Positions 33,600 through 44,242 of a stretch of 55,446 nt of DNA are shown here, piece after piece (the first letter of the stretch is position 1; each line of letters opens with the position of its first letter). The position numbers and the translations under genes are program-made. Source of the stretch: Mucidula mucida. Taxonomy: Eukaryota > Basidiomycota > Agaricomycetes > Agaricales > Physalacriaceae. Location of the stretch: contig JADNYV010000235.1 in NCBI GenBank assembly GCA_015501055.1, positions 1-55,446 of the forward strand, written 5' to 3'. A model generated the notes under the pieces. It was not told the origin of the DNA and did no database searches. It saw only the letters and a list, made by a program, of their open reading frames with translations.

Positions 33600-35005
33600 C
33601 TAAACAACTTGGAAAGCAGACCCACCGGCTTTCGCGTCCAGTTCTATCACCTCATTGAGACCTGATGAAATTGGTTAGCAGGGATCTCTTAATGCCACTA
33701 TATGTATCCGTCTTACCATGACCTCGAAGAACGCCTTGGGGTCCATACCTTGCGCAGAGGTAAAGTCAGTCCCCGTCTTCTTCAACGATCTCATGGCGGC
33801 GCGAACAGCGTGCAACATTGCCACACAAGATACCAAGGAGAAAACTAACCAACGATCAGTCCTATTCGGTAGAATCCAATGCTTCCTTACTGATGATCTT
33901 AGCACCCATTTGTTCCGCCTCTGGATATGTGAACGAGGGCGTCAAACCACCGGAGATAACATTGACAAGAACCTAAGTAAGAAGACGTGTTAACGTGGTC
34001 ACTCTTCTGACGTTCCTGATGAATACGTACGGGCGTGGGAGCCAGAGCTGCGACGGTTGATTCAAGGAGCTCCTTCGTTCGCACGCCTTCGATAAAGCAG
34101 ACGTCTGCCCCAGCAGCTGCCGCTAGCTTGAGGCGCGTAATAGCTTCCTCCATCCCTAGGACTTGAGCAGAGTCGGTGCGTCCAATAATGACCTGGGTAA
34201 ATCACATTCGACTTCAGAGATTTCCACCATTTCATAGAATGTTCTTACAAAGTCAGATCCTCCCGGAATGGTGTCCCGAGCAATCACAGCGGCACGGATG
34301 CGCGTGAGGAACTCCTCCCGCGAGACCACCTGCTTTCCCAACAGATGACCACATCGCTTAGTCTGAACTTGATCTTCAATGTGCAGCGCAGCTATTCCGG
34401 CCCTCGCATATTGCCGAACAGTACGAGCGACCATAGCGGGCCCACCGAAGCCCACATCGGCATCGGCAATGACGGGAACGCTGGGGTTCAGACTGGATAC
34501 CATTTGACCGGCCTAAAAATGGTTTTGCGTGAGATCAACGAATTAAGTGCGCCACACAAGATGACACTGACCTCGACGAAATCATTCAGCGTGGCGATAG
34601 CAAGATCTGGCTGTCCCATGCGCGAAGCAGTTGTCGCAGCACCGCTGCATGTATTGTTAGAGTGGTGAACAACGAAAACCTATTGAAATGTACCTCTGAT
34701 ACAGGCAGTCGAATCCAGCTTCAAGAGCACACCGAGCACTGATACCATCGCAGATACCCGGTGCAACCTACGTTGGATGAGCAAATGACGAAGAAGTATT
34801 GTCATCCAAGACTTACAACAATGCCAGGGCGAGCTAGCATCTGGCGCAGCCGTGTCCCAGGGTTCTCTGACAGAGGCCCTTCGAGGAAGTTCTTGGGATC
34901 GAGGCGAGCATTATAGTACGCGCCGCTCGAGTTTGTGGCCTCAGGAGACGCAACAACTGGAGCAGCCTGGACTTCGCGAGGGACAGAGTAGCTAGGAGCG
35001 GGCAT
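33600..35005 (-). CDS. PEP mutase / isocitrate lyase superfamily enzyme (oxaloacetate acetylhydrolase-like), paralog 1
   Basis: The start MPAPSYSVPREVQAAPVVAS gives a ~50-residue leader before RLRQMLARPGIVVAPGICDG. Family motifs are GAATTASRMGQPDLAIATLN, VIADADVGFGGPAMVARTV (metal-binding DAD), IEDQVQTKRCGHLLGK (flexible active-site loop with KRCGH), IIGRTDSAQVLG, GADVCFIEGVRT and a C-terminus NEVIELDAKAGGSAFQVV. Reactions in this superfamily cleave or rearrange C-C or P-C bonds of 2-oxo acids; fungal members include oxaloacetate acetylhydrolase, which makes oxalate. The exact substrate cannot be read here. The frame is clean across about eight introns. Its neighbour on the same strand is lactate dehydrogenase, so a shared role in organic-acid turnover is possible. 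Confidence 0.85.
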
Positions 35006-36540
35006 GGTAGACGAGCTGTAGTTGAGGAGGGGCGACGAGGGGCTGTTGAGGAATTCTAAGACTAGGACGGTGAAAAATTCCAGATACCCATGCTCTCTTT
35101 GATACCTGTATGGGACAGTCCCATTCAGGAACAATCTTTCATCAGACATCGAGAAACGGCGGATCCGAGAAGCCCAACGAATACTGGATACTCCGTCGAC
35201 TTTGTGGAGGCGTTTAGGTCGGAAAGCCGCAGCCGCCGGCTTTGCACTTTGTCTGAGTATTTTTCTCGATTTTGAAGATCCTCGAGACGACTAAGTGTAC
35301 TATTAGCAGGGCTTGGCAAGGATACTAAACTGACGCTATGAGAGCCCGCCCTCCCAAAGTGAAGTTGACAGTACTACATAGTACAGGGCTGAAGCATTGC
35401 ATCCGAGTAGCTGAGAGACATGTGGAAATCCTGTTCTCGACCATGAGTATGCGGTATTAGAACGGCAATATTAGGACTTCCTCTGCTTGTTTTTTGCTTG
35501 TTTCTTTCCGGTACGACAATCAGTCATACCCACGGCCTTCAGTGTCGACATATGACACGATCCTTAGAACGAGGAGATAGGCCTTAAGGCTCCCCATGAA
35601 TCCCGAACAGAAGCAGAGTAGTAGCAGCGGCTTGGCATAGTGTTGGTGCCACCGAATCTGAAGCGGCGTACTTACATATCGGAGGCGTAACATGCCTTCT
35701 GTTCTTAGATGACTTTTCAATGAGATGCTCTGAACAGGAAGTTGAGATTCAAAGCACGCTAGAAGTCACAGCCGTCAATTCCACAGCAGCGGTGAACAGT
35801 CTCTTCAAGTTGTTGCAAACCTTCCACGTACCTCTCCACCGCAGACCTCCTTGAAAACCGCGATGACGTGAGGGGCGGTGATACACGTATCTCTTTCAAA
35901 CTCGCCGTCGTGAACAAGCGGCACGAACTAGCGGTAGGTAGAGGCAAAAGGAAGTTCTAGAAGGTACATTGACGAGAACGTATCAATTATCTTGGCACCA
36001 ACTGTGTCGCGTTAGAAATCAGGCGTCAGGAATGCCACGGTCGAGCTGATAACCGCAGACCTTCAAGAAAGCGCAGCCCATTTGAGGAGCAGATTAGCGT
36101 CCAGACCAAGGATCTGTGCGGCGTTAATCTTACAATCAATTTCGCGACCATTTGTTACATTGAAACTCACTTGTTAGGTTCTGATACCACACGACCTCAA
36201 AGCCTTGGCCGACCGATGGGTTTCTTCGACGGTCAGACGCCTGTCCGAAATGGATGACTCCCCACCAATTGCGGAGCTTCCAATTCCGGTGGTGTGCCCA
36301 CCTTGAACGTTCAATGACTTCCAAGTTGTCCGTGCAGAGAGGGTACGAAAATATGCGATCAACTTGCTACTAAATTAGATACCGGAATGTTGCGCTCATT
36401 GTTCGTTCGACGTGTTGAGCGGTGATAGCATTCGGGTTGTCATCAGCACGAACCAGAGTCGGTGAATGACACTTGGAGGGTAACGGTTATGAGCGACGTT
36501 GGTGACGTCGCGGAGTCCAACGCTGTCGCATCTCGATGTT
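35006..36540. other. Region with a decayed, unrecognised minus-strand coding signal
   Basis: 35006-35500 shows nothing clear. From about 36490 down to 35760 the minus strand has protein-like stretches in changing frames: GLRDVTNVAHNRYPPS, SLNVQGGHTTGIGSSAIGGE, LTVEETHRSAKALRSCGIRT, INAAQILGLDANLLLKWAAL, and finally VHDGEFERDTCITAPHVIAV. They are separated by stops. The family is not recognised; this is probably a dead gene cut by the breakpoint at 36540. Confidence 0.35.
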
Positions 36541-36740
36541 GGACTTGAAGCGAGTGTCCGGGAACACAAACTTCGGCAACACGGTAGAGAAGAGTTTTAG
36601 TCAAATTGTTGGCGTCCAGCTACGACGCGAAGCGAGGTGTACAGAGCTGATGATGGTAGGATATCCTGGCAAGCGCAGGCTCGAATTGTGGCGGACTGTC
36701 TCGTGAACTCGACAATGGTGGGAGGACTCAGCCATAGATC
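36541..36740 (+). pseudogene. 3' fragment of the BRCT gene (right arm)
   Basis: Inverted copy of 16321-16520. It encodes the tail RVSGNTNFGNT, KSFSQIVGVQLRREARCTEL and MMVGYPG, with small indels. Its left edge near 36535 is the outer end of the large inverted repeat. Confidence 0.75.
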
Positions 36741-36914
36741 GATCACGTGGCTCTGGTTGCCTTCTTCAACAACTTCAACAAGTCACACTCGTGCACCCGG
36801 CGGGGCACAGAGTCATAAAAGCTGCCGCGATTCTCAAGTGATAATCGATAAAGCTTTATCAGCCACTGTTTTTGGGTGCGTCCTTGTGGTCTTCTTGTCT
36901 TCCTCTCTCTCATC

Positions 36915-39900
36915 ATGGGGGTCCATATCCCACCACAGGCGTACAAGAAACCTGCTGCGAGCAACAACACACCGATACGCACAGCAGGACATCCTTCATT
37001 GAGCTACTCTTACCAGCAAGAAAGTGCAGCTAGCATGAAGGAGGCTGTTAACACTGATTTCCCCGTCCACTGTCGTGTCACCGACACGGAGGAGTTTGTG
37101 AAAGCCATGTTCCCGATCGAGGAAACCCTTGTTGACGCCATTTGGGACAAAGTCAAAGGGGCGCATCACCCAGAGTCCCGATGGAGCGCATTTCCCCGAT
37201 CAGTCCGCAAAGAGCATGAATTGTATGGTGCATTTGTCTCTGTCGCCAACGTCATCCACCGCGCCGCGGAAGAGCTATGCTCTCAGCATCCCGGTGAAAA
37301 TTCTGCTCGGCTTGGAGGATCGACGAGATGGGTCGATTACCATTCAAAAGCTCCGCACTCTGCCGATAAAACTATTGCACGCATACGACCGGATTGTCTG
37401 CTTGCACATAGTCTCCTGCATGACCGTGTCAAGAATCTGTCTCCGGTATGTCAAACACTCTTTATTCCCGAGGATATTCCTGACTTTCTTTGTAGGATGA
37501 AGCCAAAGTGCGTATTTTATCGATTTTCCGGCATCGCTTAAGACTGACTTTGTGTATAGGGCGTTATTTGGTGGCTTCAAATCGTCGCCGCGCTGGAGAT
37601 GAAGCGCAGAGACAACGAAGAGTGGGAGGAGGTGGTCAAGCAGCTCATTGGCTATCTGCGGCAAATATTGCGCGAGCAACTCGATCGTCGATTCGTTTTC
37701 GGTTTTACTCTTGGACCACGATGCATGTCAGTATGCCTTCACGACCGATCCGGAGTCCTCATTACTAGTACGCCTATCGATATCCACAAGGTGAGTTTCA
37801 TCTACGATACGCACCACATTATGATTCACATTTCTTGCCTTAGTTTCCGAAACATTTTATACGTATCATTGCCTCGTTTGCCGTCCTTGCCCCACACAAA
37901 CTTGGCTTTGATCCCTCCATGAAAATTTATGTTCAGCCTAATGAGGTGGTCGAGTCTTACCGATTGACAAGTGAGACAGCGCTCGACGTCTTTGCGACTG
38001 ATTCGTACAAGAAGAGATGGGTCATCACACTCAATGACGGTACGCAGTACTTGACCGTCAAAGTCATGAGTGTTGCTCGTGCAAGGGTGATGCGTGGTAG
38101 GGCAACACTAGTCTGGGCAGTGGTACGCTTCATAGATGGTCAACCCGGCAAAGAGGTACATACCAACCGTTACCTTGTAACCAAGCTCACGTCCTTGTTC
38201 AGATTTTTGTTCTCAAGCAGTCGTGGCGTCCCGAATCCATCAAGTCTGAAGGCGAACTCTACAGCGAGGCAAATGGGTCTGATTGCGAATTTCTTGCTCG
38301 AATAACGCTGTACGAGGACGCCATAATCGACGATATGGTGGATCGGACTGGGGCATTCATACGTGCGGGCCTCTCCGACAGCTTGCCGCCAGTTGACAAA
38401 CAAGACCGGGAGCGAAGCGTCCTCGGTTGGAAAGCGAAGAGCGTTTCCTGCATGTCGCATCGACGGACGATGACGAGATTGACCGAATTACTACTCCTCG
38501 AATGAGAGCTTTTGTTTCTCGAGTTCACACGCGCGTCATTATGTCGACCTACGGCTGGCCGCTGAAATATTTTGCAACATTGAAAGAACTTCTTGTGGTA
38601 TTCTTGAACGGAGTGCAAGGTATGATTGTTTCATGTGTACGACATATCTTTGACGATAATGACTTGCAGGTCATGAACATCTCTGCAACAACGGTCTTCT
38701 ACACCGTGATATCAGTGCCGGGAATGTCATCATCGCGCGGTGTCCAGATAAAGGAGCAACGACTCCTTTTGGCACCAAAGGGTGTCTTATTGACTTGGAT
38801 CGCTCAAAGCTGGGTGCTCGAAAGACCAGAACGCTCCCTCCGGCTCAAACTCAAGATGACCCAATACCAGAGGCTGAAATTGCGTCCTTCTCCCCCCCAA
38901 TCACTTCTTATTTTAGAAGGCGCAAGAACTTGCCCAAGCTGTCACTATCACTACAGCCCGAGGTTATCTCCTCTGCGTATGATGTGCTCGGGGCTGACTA
39001 CTACAGCTATACAATCGCGGCCATCGAGTATAGTTTAGCATTCCCTCCTGCTCAAGAAGATCATATTATTACAACAGAACGGTTAGGATGGCACTCTGTA
39101 TGTCGTCTTGAACATTTTGGTGGTCACACTCATGCATATAATAGGTCCAACGGAGTTTTGACTTTGATCCCGCCGTCAACCCACCAAAGGATGAGGACAA
39201 GGACACTTCTAAGGCGTCTAGAACTGTAAGTCCCATCCTACAAACCTTCAGATTGATCTTGACGTCTTTTCTTTTAGGGAACTCCTCCTTATGCTAGCGC
39301 AGAAGTGCTTGGCGCTGCCCCGGTCAGATATGGAAATGACTTAGCAGTAAAATATCAAGATGCAATCCATGATATCGAGTCATTTTTGTGGATCTTGGTC
39401 AACATCTGCATGATACGCAGTGGACCTGGCGGCGCTCGTCGTGCCGAGCTCACCGACGAAGGAACTGGTTCCACAATGCTGCGCAATGTTGTCTACCACG
39501 TCTTCGACAGTGACGACGCCACCCTTGTTGTGAACAAACGCCATCTATTCGCCCACCCCCATGACTTTGAAGAGGATGTTGTGGGCAATTTCCATCCCTA
39601 CTTCCACCATCTCAAGCCCCTCGTTTGTGAATGGTTCGGTCTTCTTCGCTTGGCATATACTCATCGCGAGTTATATGAATATCACACCCTTCACTCGAGG
39701 GTCATTGCTATGTTGGAGAAAACAATAGCAACGGTCCCTACCGAGGAGGATGATGATGGCACTGTGGAAAAGATATTGGAGAAGCGACAGAAGGAGCTCC
39801 GCGACCTGTTGCTGCCTTCTGATACAAGCAGTGAATTAATTCCTGCGCACTTGGACTCATCGCCGACTGCAACAACTTCGCGAACACGTTCGAAACAACA

Positions 39901-39949
39901 GGTTTCTCCTGGTTCACCGACGCCTAGTAAACGACAGAAGAATAAGTAG
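36915..39949 (+). CDS. FunK1-type protein kinase, copy D (most complete)
   Basis: MGVHIPPQAYKKPAASNNTP starts the N-terminal FunK1 exon (to 37445). A 12-nt micro-exon (DEAK, 37496-37507) follows, then GVIWWLQIVAALEMKRRDNE, RRFVFGFTLGPRCMSVCLHD, FPKHFIRIIASFAVLA, MKIYVQPNEVVESYRLTSE, IFVLKQSWRPE and ITLYEDAIIDDMVDRTG. Next come YGWPLKYFATLKELLVVFLN, HLCNNGLLHRDISAGNVII (HRD loop, near 38680-38740), CLIDLDRSKLGARK (DFG-equivalent), KYQDAIHDIESFLWILVNIC and a basic tail ending KRQKNK at 39949. Relative to the other copies one base is missing near 38412 and one is extra near 39142. These could be base-call errors or true lesions. It lies tail-to-tail with a PEP-mutase 3' fragment. Confidence 0.78.
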
Positions 39950-39984
39950 TTTCAGTACAATACCGTATTTTGAATATATCCTCG

Positions 39985-40190
39985 TCAATGCGACATTTCT
40001 AGAGCGGGCTAAATGCTGATGCGCCTACTTCTCATTCACATTTCAATTGCGCGTACTGGCGTAGGTCTAATGAGTACTGTCGATGATAAAGAGTCCGTTC
40101 GGCTTACCGATTACCTTTCAAAAACTGCCCCGAGCTGAGTAGACATCGGATCATGTCTCCTCCAAGCTTATTCAAAGTATCAGTGAAGCG
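39985..40190 (-). pseudogene. 3'-end fragment of a PEP mutase-family gene
   Basis: Degenerate copy of 44235-44410, the last exons and terminator of the second PEP-mutase-family gene. It is joined to the 3' flank of FunK1 copy D in the same tail-to-tail arrangement seen at 44158-44243. No usable frame remains. Confidence 0.65.
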
Positions 40191-40480
40191 ACGACTCAGA
40201 GGCAAGGGTATCTTAATAGCACGAGGAACCGCTCTATCGAGAGCGCTGACTCGCCTAGTCTTTAGGTTACATCTGAATGTTCAGGTGCCTATTTCACCAC
40301 GACTGTAGCCCCGAAGGCATATTTAAGAGGGTCGCGCTAAACTTAACGACTCAACTTGCCAGTCGAAACGAGTAAACGGCAAATTTTCCTTTGGGTGACT
40401 GGAAGCGGAGCGAAGCTACCAGAGTCGTAGCAACATATCCGCGGGCAGTGTCATAGCAAGGAGGAACATCATTGTGTCGA
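40191..40480. other. Unrecognised spacer private to the right arm
   Basis: No reading frame, RNA or repeat recognised. It joins the PEP-mutase fragment to the mirrored small frame and kinase-like gene. Confidence 0.4.
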
Positions 40481-40777
40481 TTATCTTCTACTACAGACTG
40501 GCTCAATCGTCGGCGTTGCAAAATCGCCAGGACCTTGTAACTCGCCGCTCTCTCCTTGAACGGCCTTCCATGCTTGCAATCGACCGTCTTGGCTCACGCG
40601 GCAATGTGGGCGAGCATCGTGAGCGTTCCAAGGCCGCGGGAGTCCTCCAACACCTTCAGAGCCGTGTTCTCTGCGAATAGCTTTAATATGTCTTCGTGTC
40701 TCTGTGGCATGGATCGTCACTTATGCAAGGCAACGTCATATATATTTGCGGCTCAACAAAGTTATGCGGTTGTCTTT

Positions 40778-42191
40778 TCAGGTGCGACCATCCCACCTCT
40801 GCGAGACAAATTCATGATTGAGCGTGGCGCGGCTCAATTTCCCCTTTATAGTCCGGAAGTCGCGTAGAGCCTCCGAAGCGGAGGGCACGCGTGCACCATG
40901 CAAACCCATCATCCTCTCCACAAGTTGGATTCCTTCAGGAAACACATCCGGTACCATCTGTATCGTCCTCCTTGTAAATTGAAACACGGCATAAGATGGC
41001 AAACTCACTCGTATGTGGCGCTGCATCAGTGCCCCGAGAAAAAGAACATCCGCCTCAAATGGGTTGCAAGTGGAACCTCTGCCTTGTAGACCTCTTCTGA
41101 AGTCCAACCGCAAATTATGCCGAAGGGGCGCATCCTCGAGCACCATATTCAGAGGCACCACCGAAGCAAAACCGTAGTCGATGAAGGCAAAGACACAATC
41201 TTTATTAAGGTCAAAAATACCAAAATCAACCACATCGCCAGGAAGGACATTGACCAGAGTATTTTGGTCCAAAATATTGCAGTGCGCAATGCGCTGTTCG
41301 TGACAGAACTCCAGAGCCTAAATCGAGGTCAGCGAAGAGACCGGCTCGATCTAGGAGATTGTTCACTTCAAGAAGCTGCTCCCAGAGAACTATAGAATCC
41401 TCTAACGTCCGAAAGCGAATGTTAAAGGCACATATCCAGCTTGTGACGAGTAAACTAATGAGGACGGAGGAACAGCCAATCAACCAACGCACCGTGGCAT
41501 CACTGCAAAGACCAAACCACCCCATGTAACAAAGTCCAACACAGGGATAGTGTGATTTCGGGGATCCGAGCGTGCAGTTGGAGTGTTGAGCCGCTGTAAA
41601 GCAAGCAATTCTGGTGTCGGAGAAGAGGTAGTAGAGATCAATCTGTATGAGATTGTAGTATATCTACGAAAGCTGTCAAAGCCCAGAATGACTTACTTTA
41701 AGACAAGTTCTCTTCCAAGTCGATCTCTAGCGCCCCATAAGCGCATATCCTATTCAACGGGATGAGCAAATTTTGAAGGAACGACAACTACGTACCGGGA
41801 ATCCAAAATGCGACACTGTACGCAACACTCTGGCGTATGGATATTCCTGAGACAAAGACGGCGGAGGCCAACTCGGGGCGTCGAGAGTTGGGTCATTTTC
41901 AAGGTTTCTGACATATAGAAAGTATCCCTGCGACGCGAAGAAGGGGGCCAAGAACTTCCAGGCATCCATGGCGCATAATTCGCGTCTGTAAAGGTCTTTC
42001 ATGTCGTCGTAATCTGGTCCCATGTCCCAGTCAGCGAGGTCTCCGGAAGCTGGATGTCGGTGCCACCATGAGCGAACAGTCCAGAGCAATGTCTCGTGCA
42101 AAGTCGCCATTGGGATTATTCGGACATGTTGGTAGGCGTAAGCACACGTCCCAAGCAAGGCACAGCAAGTGAAGGCGAGCTTTGCGGACAT
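40778..42191 (-). CDS. Protein kinase-like protein with N-terminal hydrophobic segment (right copy), probable pseudokinase
   Basis: Inverted paralog of 9099-10456 with the same exon layout: MSAKLAFTCCALLGTCAYAY, the RELVLK region, EFCHEQRIAHCNILDQN, FIDYGFASVVPLNMVLED, NPFEADVLFLGALMQ and EALRDFRTIKGKLSRATLNH. Its frame continues past the stop of the left copy to 40778. The catalytic loop reads H-C-N where the left copy has H-Y-D, so the catalytic aspartate is replaced by asparagine. Catalysis should be lost if this family is normally active. The frame is otherwise open, so it may encode a non-catalytic binding protein. Confidence 0.65.
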
Positions 42192-42248
42192 GGTTGACAA
42201 GGATCAAGTTAACGTTCACGATTAGGAATACTCGGGTCCCAGAGTCAG

Positions 42249-43150
42249 ATGACCCTTGTTGATGCCCCACTGATGGAGCCCTGTACTGCTGTTAAGCTCA
42301 TCACTCATACACATACTCCGACAACAAGGGCCTGTGATGTCGTCGCAACCAGTAATAGCTCTGACTGGCATACTGGCAACACAATTGATCTTTATCTTCT
42401 AGATTCAATTCGAGAGGAGGCACTTGTTGTATTTACCGCAAATTATACCGACAGCTGGGGGATCTCGGCCACCAAGGGCCAGCAGGGAGTAATCTCCGGG
42501 TCTCAAAAGACACATCTTGCCTGTGTGGTACAATGTCCCCATTCCTCACTGCACAATCTCGCTAATGTTGGACTAGTATCGGTATAGCGTCACACTGAGC
42601 GTTCCGGGTGTTCAGATGCAGTACATTCCTGGAGACAAGATTGAAGCGGTGTAATGAAACAGGTGGATGATGGAAGGTGAGGTGCAAATTTTGAACAGGA
42701 ATTATACTCACCGTGATGCTGTGAACATCTTTTCAGATGAACGGTGAAGTGCAGGTTGAGAAGAAGATCCAAATTCCATTGTATCAATATATGTTACTGC
42801 CTCTGTGGGCCTTTGTAAAGGATGATTATGGCTTTCTGGCCGACTTGAACTTGTACGCAGATTTGATAAAGTCCAGCTGAACGAGTAAACATTGGTATCA
42901 TGTAGTCCCGATATGCAAAGTTGAGGTCGAAAAGGGGCAGTTGTACGATGTTCACGTCAAAGAAAAGGCGGTAGAATTAGGAAAATACTTCCGTATGCGA
43001 GACGCGATTCTTGGCGGCGGGGTCGCAGTGAGACCTCAGGTTACTCAGAGGGTATACTTCAACGAGGCATGCGGACTGAGTAAATTGTGGCTTGTACTAG
43101 GTAACTATGGAGTCTCTGTGCCATGCAGGTATCGTACCAACATTCCCGGT
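42249..43150. other. Right-arm spacer with an unrecognised plus-strand frame
   Basis: 42249-42587 (+) is open for 112 codons (includes NTIDLYLLDSIREEALVVFT and ANYTDSWGISATKGQQG) and looks protein-like but matches nothing I know. From 42590 to 43150 no gene is seen. The segment has no counterpart in the left arm. Confidence 0.35.
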
Positions 43151-43463
43151 AATGGTTGGAATCGAGGAGCAGGTCAGCACTTGCCGTTTCAACTGACATC
43201 CACAAAATAGTACCACAACTTCACAACTTGGCCACAAAATGGAGGAGGAGCACCAGGCACTGCTTTCTTTTGAGCAGGCCGTTCGCAAAGCTGTACCATT
43301 CCAGTTCCTCCCCTCCTGCAAGGCAGCGACTACGGTACTTCGACTACGGATGTGTATGTACAGAAGCACAAGCTAAATAAAAAAGCAGAGTACAAGTTGC
43401 TGATGGTAACAATGAATATGCGCACTTTGCGCTAGATAATTGATACAGTTCTCAAGCAACTTC

Positions 43464-43944
43464 CTAAGACTTCAGTTTCTTGTTGGCGGTGTCCCGCTTC
43501 AGTTTGAGGTCCTTCTCCATCTCGTTCTTCTCCTTCTCTAGTTTTTCCGATTTCTCCTTCACAGAGGCCGCGCTATTTGTAAACTTGGCGCTTTTATGGG
43601 GGCTGGGGCCGCGCGTAGTGCCCGTCTCAGGCGTCGGGACGTTCACCAAAGGTGCGGCAGCCGATAGGCCACGACATGAAGAGGTAGGAAGTACGCGTCC
43701 TTCAAGATGTTGGAATTGACAGCTCGCACAAGTGCCACCAGCGCCGTATCTGCACGATTGAGCACGTGGAGCGCTGTGGGCGGACGGGCGAGGTGGATGA
43801 CTGAAAGTGCATCCTGGTCGCGTGCAAGCAGCACCAAAGCGAAAAGGGACAGCAGAGGAAGGAGGAGGATGGTGAACCGGAGCATTGACTAAGTAGTGAT
43901 TTTATTAGTATAGCACAAATGGTATCAACTAGGAAACTCACAAT
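43464..43944 (-). pseudogene. Nab2-like zinc-finger fragment (right copy)
   Basis: Contains only the part after the intron of the left copy: fingers 3 and 4 and the Glu/Lys coiled tail, ending KKLKS at 43464. Finger 3 has lost its first cysteine (FRFGAACTRPGCTFSH). Finger 4 has its second cysteine replaced (CRYGAGGTCASCQFQH). The intron's 3' half (about 43886-43944) is retained, and the fragment then abuts FunK1 sequence. It is non-functional as a zinc-finger protein. Confidence 0.8.
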
Positions 43945-44240
43945 ATGGTTCGGTCTCCATCATTGGCATATACTCATCGCGAGTTGTTCTGTATCAGTAG
44001 GCAGAAACATGTCATTGAGCTCCTGTTGCTTCTGCAGTATCTTTGCCACAAAGTCATCATCCTCCTCAGTAGCGACCATTGCTATTGTTTTCTCCAACAG
44101 AGCAATGACCCTCCGGTGAAGAGTGTAATACTCATAGTATAACATCTAGGGTCCTTATGATTCACCAACGCCTCAACGACAGAGGAACAGTAGTACCAGT
44201 ATGATACCGTATTTTGATTATACCATTGTCCATGCGACAT
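43945..44240. pseudogene. Scrambled FunK1 3'-end remnant
   Basis: Three pieces of a FunK1 3' end lie side by side in alternating orientation. 43945-43985 is sense on + (WFGLL..LAYTHREL region). 43987-44145 is antisense (EYYTLHRRVIALLEKTIAMV, EEDDDFVAKILQKQQELND). 44158-44240 is sense again (the last codons and 3' flank). The middle piece is therefore inverted within the gene. The right end runs into the PEP-mutase-family 3' end. Confidence 0.7.
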
Positions 44241-44242
44241 TT

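Noticed and set aside
40191..40480. Possible small RNA gene in the right-arm spacer
   Set aside because: No tRNA A/B boxes, snRNA motifs or stable long stem could be identified by eye.
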